From an uncultured Porphyromonadaceae bacterium (GTDB lineage: Bacteria > Bacteroidota > Bacteroidia > Bacteroidales > Muribaculaceae): a stretch of 13,387 bases of DNA. Position 1 is the first letter of the stretch, and each line of letters starts with the position of its first letter. Under the pieces are notes generated by a model that did not search any database, had not been told where the DNA came from, and saw nothing but the letters and a program-made list of their open reading frames with translations. A program made the position numbers and the translations under genes. The stretch is from NCBI GenBank assembly GCA_947176615.1, contig CAMWRO010000051.1:1-13387 (forward strand). Reading direction: 5' to 3'. Shown here one piece after another: positions 1 through 7,967 of this stretch.

Positions 1-12
1 GAGTAAGTGTGA

Positions 13-465
13 AACCCCATCTCACAAGCTAAGGTAGAGAAGAACAAGAAGACAGAACTGACCGTTACCGTCACGAGCTTTTCCTATAAAAAAGGAATCC
101 CGGCTGATGGCAGCGGCAATGGCGGCGGATATGTCTTTGACTGTCGTGCGATTCATAACCCCGGGCGCTATGACCGTTACAAGACATTGACCGGGATGGA
201 TGCGCCTGTCATTGAGTTTCTTGAACAGGATGGCGAGGTGCTGACGTTTCTTGAGCATGTCGAGGCGCTTGTCGATGCGTCGGTCGAGCGATACATTAAA
301 CGAGGGTTCACCTCCCTTATGGTAAGTTTCGGCTGTACCGGGGGGCAGCACCGTAGCGTTTATTGCGCGCAGCGGATGGCCGAGCATCTCAGTGAGAAAT
401 ATGGCATCGAGGTTGCTCTGTGTCACCGTGAGCAAGGTGTAACCCGAAAGTTTCCGGCGCGATGA
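13..465 (+). CDS. RapZ C-terminal domain protein, 5' end unresolved
   Basis: The open frame encodes about 150 residues matching the C-terminal domain of RapZ. It opens with LTVTVTSFSYKKG, passes through GGGYVFDCRAIHNPGRY and LTGMDAPVIEFL, and carries the diagnostic VSFGCTGGQHRSVY and LCHRE motifs near the end. In enterobacteria this domain senses GlcN6P and presents GlmZ RNA to RNase E. In Bacteroidetes it is usually the tail of a fusion whose N-terminal part is an AmgK-like aminoglycoside-phosphotransferase-fold sugar kinase. Here two in-frame stops (TAA at 4-6, TGA at 10-12) lie just upstream. No ATG, GTG or TTG occurs in this frame between position 13 and the TTG at 187, which would delete half the domain. 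So the gene is a fusion with an interrupted frame, uses a rare start, or carries a sequencing error. The domain identity is secure; the 5' boundary is not. Its stop overlaps the next start (ATGA), which suggests translational coupling. Confidence 0.72.
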   Translation, partial: NPISQAKVEKNKKTELTVTVTSFSYKKGIPADGSGNGGGYVFDCRAIHNPGRYDRYKTLTGMDAPVIEFLEQDGEVLTFLEHVEALVDASVERYIKRGFTSLMVSFGCTGGQHRSVYCAQRMAEHLSEKYGIEVALCHREQGVTRKFPAR

Positions 466-1208
466 GGGGTATGGTATTTGCCGCAGGGTTGGGAACGCGT
501 CTGCGTCCGCTGACTCTTGACCGCCCGAAGGCTCTTGTCGAGGCCGGGGGAGAGGCGATGCTCGGGCATGTGATGCGCCGTCTTGTAGCGGCCGGCGTGA
601 CCGAGGCTGTCGTCAACGTGCATCATTTTCCTGACAAGGTGATTGAGTATCTTGATCGTCACGACAATTTCGGTATTGAGATTCATGTCAGCGACGAGCG
701 CGATTTGCTCCTTGACACCGGCGGCGGTCTTCTTGCCGCGCGTCAGTGGCTTGACAAGGGAGACGGAGAGCCTGTCATCCTCCACAATGCCGACATATAT
801 GCCGACATCGATTTTCGCGTGATGGCCGAGGCTCATTCACGTTCCGGAGCAATGGCCACATTGCTCGTCTCGGCCCGTGATTCGTCTCGCGCCCTGCTTT
901 TTGACAGTGGAATGAGGATGCGCGGATGGATGAACCGAAAGACCTCTGAAACAAGACCCGCGGCTCTCGATGTGACCGGATTGCACGGCTGTGCATTTAA
1001 CGGGGTGCATGTGGTCTCTCCGGCGATTTTTGAGCCGCTGGAGCGGTTTGCCCCTTCGCCGAAGTTCTCGATAACTGATTTTTATATCTCGGCATGTCAG
1101 GATAACGACATAAGGGGATACCAATCTCCGGCAGATTATCTGTGGGCCGATGTCGGCACAGTCGAAAAGCTCGCAGTGTTGGACGCAAGATTAAAAAACA
1201 AAAGGTAA
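462..1208 (+). CDS. murU: MurU-like sugar-1-phosphate nucleotidyltransferase
   Basis: This 248-residue protein belongs to the nucleotidyltransferase (NTP_transferase) family. The N-terminal loop FAAGLGTRLRPLT (residues 6-18) binds the nucleotide, followed by the RPKAL lysine (residue 23). LLLDTGGGL (82-90) and HNADIYADID (108-117, metal-binding Asp) match the sugar-phosphate site, and WADVGTVEKL near the C-terminus is typical of MurU and GlmU-like enzymes. Pseudomonas MurU makes UDP-MurNAc from MurNAc-1-phosphate after AmgK phosphorylates MurNAc, bypassing de novo synthesis. The adjacent RapZ-C domain, normally fused to an AmgK-like kinase in this phylum, supports that role. The start ATG overlaps the preceding stop by 4 bp, and the length is normal. 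A GDP-mannose or glucose-1-phosphate specificity cannot be excluded from sequence alone. Confidence 0.82.
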   Translation: MRGMVFAAGLGTRLRPLTLDRPKALVEAGGEAMLGHVMRRLVAAGVTEAVVNVHHFPDKVIEYLDRHDNFGIEIHVSDERDLLLDTGGGLLAARQWLDKGDGEPVILHNADIYADIDFRVMAEAHSRSGAMATLLVSARDSSRALLFDSGMRMRGWMNRKTSETRPAALDVTGLHGCAFNGVHVVSPAIFEPLERFAPSPKFSITDFYISACQDNDIRGYQSPADYLWADVGTVEKLAVLDARLKNKR

Positions 1209-1220
1209 AAAAAGATATAA

Positions 1221-3191
1221 GTGAGTATTTCAATAAACAACCTCTCGGTAGAATTTAGCGCAAAGTCGCTTTTTGATAATATATCCTACGTTATAAACCG
1301 CAAGGATAAGATTGCCCTTGTCGGAAAAAACGGCGCGGGAAAATCGACCATGCTTAAAATAATCGCCGGATTGCAGAAACCGACCTCCGGCTCTGTAGCA
1401 ATACCGCAGGACACTACAATCGGCTATCTCCCGCAGCACATGACCATTAGCGATAGCGCCACCGTCATCGAGGAGGTGCGCAAAGCATTCAGTCATATCG
1501 ACGAGATGCACAAGCGGCTTGACCGACTGAATGCCGAGCTTGCCGAGCGCACCGACTATGAAAGCGACTCTTATCAGGAACTTATCGACGATATGACCAC
1601 GCTGACCGAGCGTATCGCTATGGAAGAAAGCGAAAACTGCGAGGCCGAGATGGAGAAAACGCTTGTCGGCCTCGGATTTGTGCGCAGCGATTTCGACCGG
1701 CCTACAGCCGAATTTTCGGGAGGATGGCGAATGCGCATCGAGCTTGCCAAGCTGTTGCTGACCCGCCCCGACGTGCTGTTGCTCGACGAACCGACCAACC
1801 ACCTCGACATCGAGTCGATTCAGTGGCTTGAGTCATTTCTTGTCACCAAGGCAAATGCCGTGGTGCTTGTCAGCCATGACCGCGCGTTTATCGACAATGT
1901 CACCAACCGTACCATTGAAATTTCGCTTGGCAAGATATATGATTACAATGTGAACTACTCCAAGTATGTGGTTCTGCGGCAGGAGCGTCTTGAACAGCAG
2001 ATGCGCGCCTATCAGAACCAGCAGAAACAGATTCAGGACACTGAGGATTTTATCGAGCGATTCCGTTACAAGGCCACCAAGAGCGTGCAGGTGCAGAGCC
2101 GCATCAAGCAGCTTGCCAAGATAGAGCGGATAGAGGTCGACGAGGTCGACACCTCGCATCTGAATCTTCGTTTCCCTCCGGCCCCGCGCTCGGGCGATTA
2201 TCCCGTTATCGCCGACGACCTCGGGAAAGCCTACGGTGACCATCAGGTCTTTGACCATGCCACGTTCACCATTAAGCGCGGCGAGAAGGTTGCCTTTGTC
2301 GGTAAAAACGGCGAGGGAAAATCCACGCTTGTCAAGTGTATTATGAGCGAGATTCCGTTTACGGGAAATCTTAAAATCGGCCACAATGTCAAAATCGGTT
2401 ATTTCGCTCAGAACCAAGCCCAGTTGCTCGACGGTGAAATCACCGTGTTTGATACGATTGACCGTGTGGCCGTCGGGGATATACGCACTAAAATCCGGGA
2501 CATCCTCGGCGCGTTCATGTTTGGCGGCGAGGCTTCTGACAAAAAGGTAAAAGTTCTATCAGGTGGTGAGAAAACCCGTCTGGCCATGATTCGTCTGCTC
2601 CTTGAGCCTGTCAACCTGCTCATTCTCGACGAGCCGACCAATCACCTTGACATGAAGACCAAAGACATTCTCAAGCAGGCGATAAAAGACTTTGACGGCA
2701 CGGTCATCGTTGTCAGTCACGACCGCGAATTTCTTGACGGACTCGTTGAAAAGGTTTATGAATTTGGCGGGGGACAGGTGCGCGAATGCCTCGGGGGTAT
2801 TTATGAATTCCTTGAAAAGAAAAAGCTCGCGTCTCTTGCCGAATTGGAACGCACGACAGCCCCGCGGGATGTCAAGGTAGAAAAAAAAGAACCGAAAAAG
2901 GCGGAAGCCGTTCCGGCCGATACGGCCAAACAACGCGCCCGCCGGTCATATGCCGAGCAGCGCGAATTTGAAAAAATCCTCCGCAAGGCGCATAAAAAAG
3001 TAGAGGAGGCCGAGGCCGAAATCGCGCGTCTCGAAGGGGAAGTGGCTGCTATCGAGGCTTCGCTTGCCGCCGGTGAGACAACTCCTGACATCTATGACCG
3101 TCATGCCGCCTTGACCAAGCAGCTTGAAAATGCAATGTCGCTTTGGGAACTTGCCTCAATGGAGGAAGACGACTTGAAACAGCAGGGATAG
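1221..3191 (+). CDS. ABC-F family ATPase (Uup/Ydif-like)
   Basis: The 656-residue protein carries two ABC ATPase domains in tandem and no membrane segments, the layout of ABC-F proteins that act on the ribosome. Domain 1 has Walker A GKNGAGKS (residues 35-42), signature FSGGW (165-169), Walker B VLLLDEPTNHLD (185-196) and H-loop SHD (218-220). Domain 2 has Walker A GKNGEGKS (361-368), signature LSGGE (446-450), LLILDEPTNHLD (467-478) and SHD (499-501). The charged linker between them (about 245-310) is the P-site tRNA interaction motif region. The C-terminus (about 590-650) is rich in Glu, Lys and Ala and predicted to be a coiled coil, as in Uup. The start is GTG at 1221; no nearby ATG keeps the beta-strand SISINNLSVEF. 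It lies 12 bp behind murU and is probably cotranscribed. The functional subclass (translation factor or antibiotic resistance) cannot be decided here, but a housekeeping role is more likely. Confidence 0.9.
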   Translation: MSISINNLSVEFSAKSLFDNISYVINRKDKIALVGKNGAGKSTMLKIIAGLQKPTSGSVAIPQDTTIGYLPQHMTISDSATVIEEVRKAFSHIDEMHKRLDRLNAELAERTDYESDSYQELIDDMTTLTERIAMEESENCEAEMEKTLVGLGFVRSDFDRPTAEFSGGWRMRIELAKLLLTRPDVLLLDEPTNHLDIESIQWLESFLVTKANAVVLVSHDRAFIDNVTNRTIEISLGKIYDYNVNYSKYVVLRQERLEQQMRAYQNQQKQIQDTEDFIERFRYKATKSVQVQSRIKQLAKIERIEVDEVDTSHLNLRFPPAPRSGDYPVIADDLGKAYGDHQVFDHATFTIKRGEKVAFVGKNGEGKSTLVKCIMSEIPFTGNLKIGHNVKIGYFAQNQAQLLDGEITVFDTIDRVAVGDIRTKIRDILGAFMFGGEASDKKVKVLSGGEKTRLAMIRLLLEPVNLLILDEPTNHLDMKTKDILKQAIKDFDGTVIVVSHDREFLDGLVEKVYEFGGGQVRECLGGIYEFLEKKKLASLAELERTTAPRDVKVEKKEPKKAEAVPADTAKQRARRSYAEQREFEKILRKAHKKVEEAEAEIARLEGEVAAIEASLAAGETTPDIYDRHAALTKQLENAMSLWELASMEEDDLKQQG

Positions 3192-3203
3192 GGGAGACGA
3201 CGT

Positions 3204-3234
3204 TTTGTAATCTCGACAAAAATCGTTAATTTTG
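3204..3234 (+). promoter_or_regulatory. Bacteroidetes-type promoter of lepA
   Basis: TTTG at 3204-3207 is separated by exactly 19 bases from TAATTTTG at 3227-3234. This matches the Bacteroidetes primary-sigma consensus (TTTG, N19-21, TAnnTTTG). A start site a few bases downstream leaves a leader of about 15 nt before the lepA ATG at 3255. It separates lepA from the murU-ABC-F run. Confidence 0.75.
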
Positions 3235-3254
3235 TAGTCAACAAATAACAGATA

Positions 3255-5042
3255 ATGAAGAATATCCGCAATTTTTGCATAATCGCACATATTGACCACG
3301 GCAAGTCGACACTTGCCGACCGCTTGCTTGAGTTCACCAATACAGTCGAGGGGAAAGCGCTTCAGGCACAGGTGCTTGACGACATGGACCTTGAACGCGA
3401 GCGCGGTATAACAATCAAGAGCCACGCTATCCAAATGAAATATACTCTCGACGGAGAGGAATACACGCTCAATCTGATTGACACTCCCGGGCACGTCGAT
3501 TTTTCCTACGAAGTGTCCCGCTCGATTGCCGCTTGCGAGGGCGCTTTGCTCATCGTGGATGCGGCGCAGGGAATTCAGGCTCAGACAATCAGCAATCTCT
3601 ACATGGCGATTGACAATGACCTTGAAATTATCCCGATTATAAACAAGGTTGACCTTGACAGCGCCCGCCCCGACGAGGTTGAAGACCAGATTGTCGACTT
3701 GCTTGGGTGTGACCCGTCAGAGGTTATCCGTGCCAGTGGCAAGACAGGAGTGGGCGTGCCCGAGATTCTGCGTGCTATTGTCGAGCGCATTCCCGCTCCC
3801 GTGGGTGACCCCGATGCTCCTCTGCAGGCTCTTATCTTTGACTCGGTGTTTAACCCCTTCCGTGGAATTATCGCCTATTTCAAGATAGAAAACGGAACAA
3901 TCCGCAAAAATGATTTCGTCAAGTTTGTCGCTACCGGCAAGGAATATAATGCCGACGAAATCGGAGTCTTGAAACTCGACATGCAGCCGTGTGACTCGCT
4001 GTCGGCCGGAAATGTGGGTTACATAATCTCTGGTATCAAGACTTCCCGCGAGGTAAAGGTCGGAGACACGATTACTCATGTCGGTCGTCCGTGTGATTCG
4101 GCCATAGATGGATTTGAAGAAGTCAAGCCGATGGTCTTTGCGGGAGTTTACCCGATTGAGACAGAGGATTTCGAGAATCTCCGCGCATCTCTTGAAAAGT
4201 TGCAGCTTAATGACGCCTCTCTGACATTCCAGCCTGAATCGTCGGTGGCTCTCGGCTTTGGATTCCGTTGTGGATTCCTCGGACTGCTGCACATGGAAAT
4301 TATACAGGAACGTCTCGGCCGCGAGTTTGACATGGATGTCATCACGACTGTCCCCAACGTGTCCTATCGCGTTTATGACAAGCACGGTAACATGACCGAG
4401 GTGCATAATCCCTCGGGATTGCCCGACCCGACCCTGATTGACCACATCGAGGAACCGTATATCCGCGCGTCAATCATTACCGCCGCCGATTTTATCGGCC
4501 CGATAATGACATTGTGTCTCGGCAAACGCGGCGAACTTGTCAAGCAGGAATACATATCGGGTAACCGCATGGAGATGATTTTCGACATGCCGCTCGGGGA
4601 AATCGTGATTGACTTTTATGACAAGTTGAAATCGATTTCCAAAGGATATGCGTCGTTTGACTACCATCTTCATGATTTCCGCGAGTCAAAACTGGTTCGA
4701 CTCGATATTCTCCTAAATGGTGAGAGCGTCGATGCATTGTCCACATTGACACATGTCGACAACGCTGTCACTTTCGGACGCCGCATGTGTGAGAAACTTA
4801 AAGAACTCATCCCGCGTCAGCAGTTCGACATCGCCATTCAGGCTGCCATCGGTGCAAAAATCATCGCCCGCGAGACCATAAAGGCTGTGCGCAAGGATGT
4901 GACTGCCAAGTGTTATGGCGGTGACATATCGCGTAAGCGCAAACTTCTTGAAAAGCAGAAGAAGGGAAAGAAGCGCATGAAACAGATTGGCTCGGTGGAA
5001 GTGCCGCAGAAGGCGTTCCTTGCCGTCCTGAAACTTGATTGA
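3255..5042 (+). CDS. lepA: Elongation factor 4 (LepA), ribosome back-translocating GTPase
   Basis: This 595-residue protein aligns along its length with EF4/LepA (599 residues in E. coli). The GTPase motifs are present: G1 AHIDHGKST (residues 11-19), switch I with RERGITIK (about 48-55), G3 DTPGH (76-80) and G4 NKVD (130-133). The LepA-specific C-terminal domain is complete and contains the conserved CYGGDISRKRKLLEKQKKGK stretch followed by VPQKAFLAVLK. EF4 is a cytoplasmic factor that binds ribosomes stalled under ionic or cold stress and contributes to initiation and 30S maturation. The start ATG at 3255 lies just behind a canonical promoter. The stop TGA (5040-5042) is 1 nt from the next start, so the downstream PH-domain gene is probably translated from the same mRNA. 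The ORFs seen on the opposite strand are coding shadows. Confidence 0.98.
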   Translation: MKNIRNFCIIAHIDHGKSTLADRLLEFTNTVEGKALQAQVLDDMDLERERGITIKSHAIQMKYTLDGEEYTLNLIDTPGHVDFSYEVSRSIAACEGALLIVDAAQGIQAQTISNLYMAIDNDLEIIPIINKVDLDSARPDEVEDQIVDLLGCDPSEVIRASGKTGVGVPEILRAIVERIPAPVGDPDAPLQALIFDSVFNPFRGIIAYFKIENGTIRKNDFVKFVATGKEYNADEIGVLKLDMQPCDSLSAGNVGYIISGIKTSREVKVGDTITHVGRPCDSAIDGFEEVKPMVFAGVYPIETEDFENLRASLEKLQLNDASLTFQPESSVALGFGFRCGFLGLLHMEIIQERLGREFDMDVITTVPNVSYRVYDKHGNMTEVHNPSGLPDPTLIDHIEEPYIRASIITAADFIGPIMTLCLGKRGELVKQEYISGNRMEMIFDMPLGEIVIDFYDKLKSISKGYASFDYHLHDFRESKLVRLDILLNGESVDALSTLTHVDNAVTFGRRMCEKLKELIPRQQFDIAIQAAIGAKIIARETIKAVRKDVTAKCYGGDISRKRKLLEKQKKGKKRMKQIGSVEVPQKAFLAVLKLD

Positions 5043-5043
5043 T

Positions 5044-5469
5044 ATGAGTCGCGTTGTCTATCGCTCCCGCATTGACTGGTGGCTATGGGCCGTCATGGTT
5101 CTTGCTGTCGGTGTAATTGCCGCTGCCGCCCCTGACTGGCCGTGGTGGCTTACAGCGATATACGGAGTGATGATAATCGGTATGTTTATTGGCGGCATCG
5201 GCGGCTGTTGGTATGCTGTTGATGGAGACAAGTTGGTGGTGTATCAGTTTTTTAGACCACATCCGCTCCCCATCGACAAAATTTCAGAGGTCAGGTATTG
5301 TACCGGCTATCTTGCCGGACCGGCTTGCTCGACTCGCCGTCTGTCGATAAAGTTCAGTGACCGAAAGGTGCTGAAAAGTTTCGCGCCTCTTGAAATCTCG
5401 CCTCGTGACCGTGACGGTTTTGTCGCCCACTTGCTACGCATAAATCCTGAAATCAAGGTGTACAGATAA
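5044..5469 (+). CDS. Small membrane protein with bacterial PH-like domain
   Basis: I read a 141-residue protein from ATG 5044 (MSRVVYRSRIDWWLW). A TTG nine bases upstream is in frame but lies inside lepA and is less likely. Two hydrophobic segments, about residues 11-30 and 36-58, form a hairpin in the inner membrane with a Trp-rich start. They are followed by a soluble domain of about 80 residues. The pattern WYAVDGDKLVVYQFF, then PLPIDKISEVRY, then RRLSIKFSDRKVLKSFAPLE and a final helix FVAHLLRINPEI is typical of short bacterial PH domains that follow membrane helices. The function of these proteins is unknown. It is 1 nt downstream of lepA and ends at a strong terminator, so it is the last gene of that transcript. 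Confidence 0.7.
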   Translation: MSRVVYRSRIDWWLWAVMVLAVGVIAAAAPDWPWWLTAIYGVMIIGMFIGGIGGCWYAVDGDKLVVYQFFRPHPLPIDKISEVRYCTGYLAGPACSTRRLSIKFSDRKVLKSFAPLEISPRDRDGFVAHLLRINPEIKVYR

Positions 5470-5516
5470 AAAAACGAAATCCGCAAAAGCTTCTGACTTT
5501 TGCGGATTTCGTTTTT
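5470..5516. terminator. Bidirectional intrinsic terminator, perfect 20-bp stem
   Basis: The arms 5470-5489 and 5497-5516 are exactly complementary, with a 7-base loop (CTTCTGA). The outer end is A/T-rich on both sides, giving a U-run after the stem on either strand. It sits between the converging ends of the lepA-PH gene run (+) and the sigma-factor gene (-), so it can stop transcription from both directions. Confidence 0.92.
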
Positions 5517-5537
5517 ATGGTAATATCTGTGCGTGGT

Positions 5538-6128
5538 TCAGACGGCAAGGGAGATGTTGTTCTCCTTGGCGATGCGCCGCATGTTGAGTATCGCGTAGCG
5601 CATACGGCCAAGCGCGGTGTTGATGCTGACACGAGTGGCATCGGCGATTTCCTTGAACGACATGTTGCGGTAATATCTCATGACAAGAACCTCGCGTTGA
5701 GTGTCGGGCAACGCCATGACAATGCGTCTCACATCCTCGTCAATCTGTTCTGAGACAATGAAATCTTCCACAGTCCCGTCGCAAAGTTCGCGGCGGTTCA
5801 GCATGTCGAAATCTTCCTCGTCAGAAGATACCGCATTTTCGGTGCGTTCCTGACGATAATGGTCTATAATCAAGTTGTGGGCGATGCGGGTGAGCCATGC
5901 CGAAAATTTGCCATGCTCGGTGTAACGTCCCTGTTTTATAGTTATGATTGCCTTGACAAATGTTTCTTGAAACACATCGTCGGCAATATCTTTGTTTTTG
6001 ACAATATGGAGAATGTAGGAAAACACACGCGTCTCGTGGCGTTTCAGCAGTGTGTCAAACGCACTGTTATCACCGTTGGCATAAGCCGCTACCAATTCTT
6101 CATCAGTGAGCTTTGTCAAATGTTGCAT
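5538..6128 (-). CDS. ECF-type sigma-70 family RNA polymerase sigma factor
   Basis: The 196-residue protein has the two-domain layout of ECF sigma factors. Region 2 (about residues 24-94) contains FDTLLKRHETRVFSYILHIV, the acidic DVFQETFVKA helix and FSAWLTRIAHNLIIDHYR, which melt the -10 element. After an acidic linker (DEEDFDMLN), region 4 (about 130-185) contains ALPDTQREVLVMRYY followed by the helix-turn-helix MSFKEIADATRVSINTALGRMRYA. No FecR-like or zinc-binding anti-sigma gene lies next to it and no SusC/D pair follows. It is therefore not a typical polysaccharide-locus sigma and may be a conserved stand-alone regulator. It is transcribed toward the terminator at 5470-5516. A promoter is predicted at 6226-6256, giving a leader of roughly 90 nt. 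Its regulon cannot be read from this window. Confidence 0.92.
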   Translation of the reverse strand: MQHLTKLTDEELVAAYANGDNSAFDTLLKRHETRVFSYILHIVKNKDIADDVFQETFVKAIITIKQGRYTEHGKFSAWLTRIAHNLIIDHYRQERTENAVSSDEEDFDMLNRRELCDGTVEDFIVSEQIDEDVRRIVMALPDTQREVLVMRYYRNMSFKEIADATRVSINTALGRMRYAILNMRRIAKENNISLAV

Positions 6129-6225
6129 TTCTATTCTAAATTTATTGGTTAGAGTAGCAATGTTCTATAGGCGTTTTGGGTTTTAATAGTAACTATATAA
6201 TAAATGTTTTCTTCTATCGTTATTG

Positions 6226-6256
6226 CAAAGTTAAATATTTTTCCCGCTCAATGCAA
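6226..6256 (-). promoter_or_regulatory. Predicted promoter of the ECF sigma gene
   Basis: On the minus strand TTG (6256-6254) is followed after 20 bases by TAACTTTG (6233-6226), matching the Bacteroidetes consensus. The -7 box overlaps the TAA stop of the upstream phosphoethanolamine transferase gene. This would allow the sigma gene to be expressed independently of the envelope operon. Confidence 0.5.
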
Positions 6257-7967
6257 CAGAATTGACATTTTTTTGCTGAAATATATGTTTTGTCACGCAA
6301 TATTCCGGTGTTGTGTGAGTTATAGAGCGGCAATCTACAGGCCGGTTATGGTCGTTGAGATAGAGCGGGTTCCGGCGCGGTGCATAATCCGGTGACAGCA
6401 GGGATGCTGAAGGGTCGGCTACCGGGGTCTGTATCCCGCCCAATGAAAGTGCCGTGTGAAAAAACGAGCGCGATGATGAAATCTCCTTTTCCATGTTGGA
6501 TTTCATGATGTTGTATGCGTCGGGATGGTGGCGGATAAAACCGGGGGAGAGCCATGCAAGCATGGGAACTGTTATCTGATGGATGGTGGGGAGAGGGGAT
6601 GCGTGGAGAAAAAGGTGACGGCTGTCGTCATAGATGTCTTCCCCGTGGTCCGACGTGTATAGCATGGATGCGTCGGCATCGCTGTCAGAAAGGATTTCTA
6701 TCAATGATGCCAAAAAACGGTCAGTGGCCACGATTGTGTTGTCATAGGCGTTTATCAGATTGTCACGATACTCGACCGATGCATCGGGATAATGGTCGGG
6801 CATGAAATGGCGGTCGATGCTGTCATACCGCTCGTTGTAGTTGAAATGAGAACCATAAGTGTGCAGGACAATCAGTTGCTTATGATTGTTGCCGGCGATT
6901 GTGGCTTTTACATAGTCAAGCAATGCTTGATCGCCGGCATTGGCCATTGCAGGATTGTCTGTCTCCTTTATGAAGAGTGTCGTGTCGGCCTCGTTGGCAA
7001 AAAAATCTATGAATGAGCCGTTATATCGCTGGTTTGAGAAAAACGCAGTGCTATAACCGGCCTCCTTGAAAGCGGTCACGACACTTTTTACATGATATAT
7101 CGAATCATAACATGTCGCATCTACGGGGCTGAGCAGCATCGGCACGCTTTTGTGGGTCGTGTTGGACTCGCTGAGTGTGTGCCGCCCTATCAGAACCGAG
7201 TCGGTTTGTGACAACCGTGGATTTGTTTCGCGATTGTAGCCGTAAAGTTGCCAATTCTCGGCACGGGAGGTCTCGCCGATAACGAGGACTACGATTTCAC
7301 GCACGTCGGGATTTCCCGATGCTGTCGCCTGAAACTTATAGCCGCGTGATGATTCGTAATATCTGTCGGTCTTGATTGTGCGGTCTACTGCCAGTCCGAT
7401 ATTATAGAATACATTGACCGGATAAAGATCGGTCAGAATCGAGTAGGGCCCGGAGAGATAGGAAACTGAAAGGGTTACGATACCTGCAATTGTTGTCGTG
7501 AGCCCGATATGTCGCATTTTTGACAACAATTTCGTCGAGACAAGCCGGTGGGTGGCTATCATCCATGTTGCCCCGATAAGAGTAGGAACATACAGGAAGA
7601 TAACAAGCAATACCGCGGGCCGGAGGTTTCCGAGCAGCTCGGCCGCTTCGCTCGAATTGGTCGTTGTCAGATTCAAAAACATATCCACGGCGATGACGCT
7701 GCGGCCATACAGGTATAATAGTACAATCTGGAATGCGGCGAGAAACGTCAGTGGGAAAAGAAACCATATTGTGCGTCCGCCGTTGCGGAAGAACGAGCTG
7801 AAAAGGACATAGATGCCGAGAGGAAGTATTATACATGTCGCCGCCCCCCACAGGGATAGTCGCTCGGTTATGGCAAGGATGACATTGGGGATTATTAATG
7901 TTGCCAAGAAGTAGATGAGTATTGTCCCCGGCAGCCACTTGGTTGTATTTTGCTTTTTATCGTTCAT
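6231..7967 (-). CDS. EptA-type phosphoethanolamine transferase (sulfatase fold)
   Basis: This 578-residue protein has an N-terminal block of about five membrane helices (roughly residues 14-34, 39-60, 66-88, 117-137 and 155-172). It is followed by a periplasmic alkaline-phosphatase-like catalytic domain. GETSRAENWQLYGYNRETNP (231-250) carries the threonine nucleophile (T233) that receives phosphoethanolamine. NTTHKSVPMLLS (269-280), HTYGSHFNYNERY (369-381), YTSDHGED (437-444) and FLHASP (453-458) supply the zinc-site and substrate residues of the family. EptA and relatives move phosphoethanolamine from phosphatidylethanolamine to lipid A or core sugar, lowering negative charge and polymyxin binding. 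The exact acceptor (lipid A, core or a glycan) is not determinable here. The start ATG shares one base with the stop of the upstream barrel gene (TGATG), so the two are translationally coupled. Confidence 0.92.
   Translation of the reverse strand: MNDKKQNTTKWLPGTILIYFLATLIIPNVILAITERLSLWGAATCIILPLGIYVLFSSFFRNGGRTIWFLFPLTFLAAFQIVLLYLYGRSVIAVDMFLNLTTTNSSEAAELLGNLRPAVLLVIFLYVPTLIGATWMIATHRLVSTKLLSKMRHIGLTTTIAGIVTLSVSYLSGPYSILTDLYPVNVFYNIGLAVDRTIKTDRYYESSRGYKFQATASGNPDVREIVVLVIGETSRAENWQLYGYNRETNPRLSQTDSVLIGRHTLSESNTTHKSVPMLLSPVDATCYDSIYHVKSVVTAFKEAGYSTAFFSNQRYNGSFIDFFANEADTTLFIKETDNPAMANAGDQALLDYVKATIAGNNHKQLIVLHTYGSHFNYNERYDSIDRHFMPDHYPDASVEYRDNLINAYDNTIVATDRFLASLIEILSDSDADASMLYTSDHGEDIYDDSRHLFLHASPLPTIHQITVPMLAWLSPGFIRHHPDAYNIMKSNMEKEISSSRSFFHTALSLGGIQTPVADPSASLLSPDYAPRRNPLYLNDHNRPVDCRSITHTTPEYCVTKHIFQQKNVNSVALSGKNI

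Noticed and set aside
1833..2417. Minus-strand open frame of 194 codons opposite the ABC-F gene
   Set aside because: Antisense to the linker and second ATPase domain of a clear gene, with no recognisable motif.
3717..4445. Long minus-strand open frame (242 codons) opposite lepA
   Set aside because: It is antisense to a strongly conserved gene and its translation shows no domain; it is a shadow of lepA codon use.
5035..5043. TTG start for the PH-domain protein
   Set aside because: It lies inside the last codons of lepA and only adds three residues before a well-placed ATG.
6204..6395. Small plus-strand frame of 63 codons
   Set aside because: Mostly antisense to the 3' end of the EptA-like gene; no motif and no promoter.
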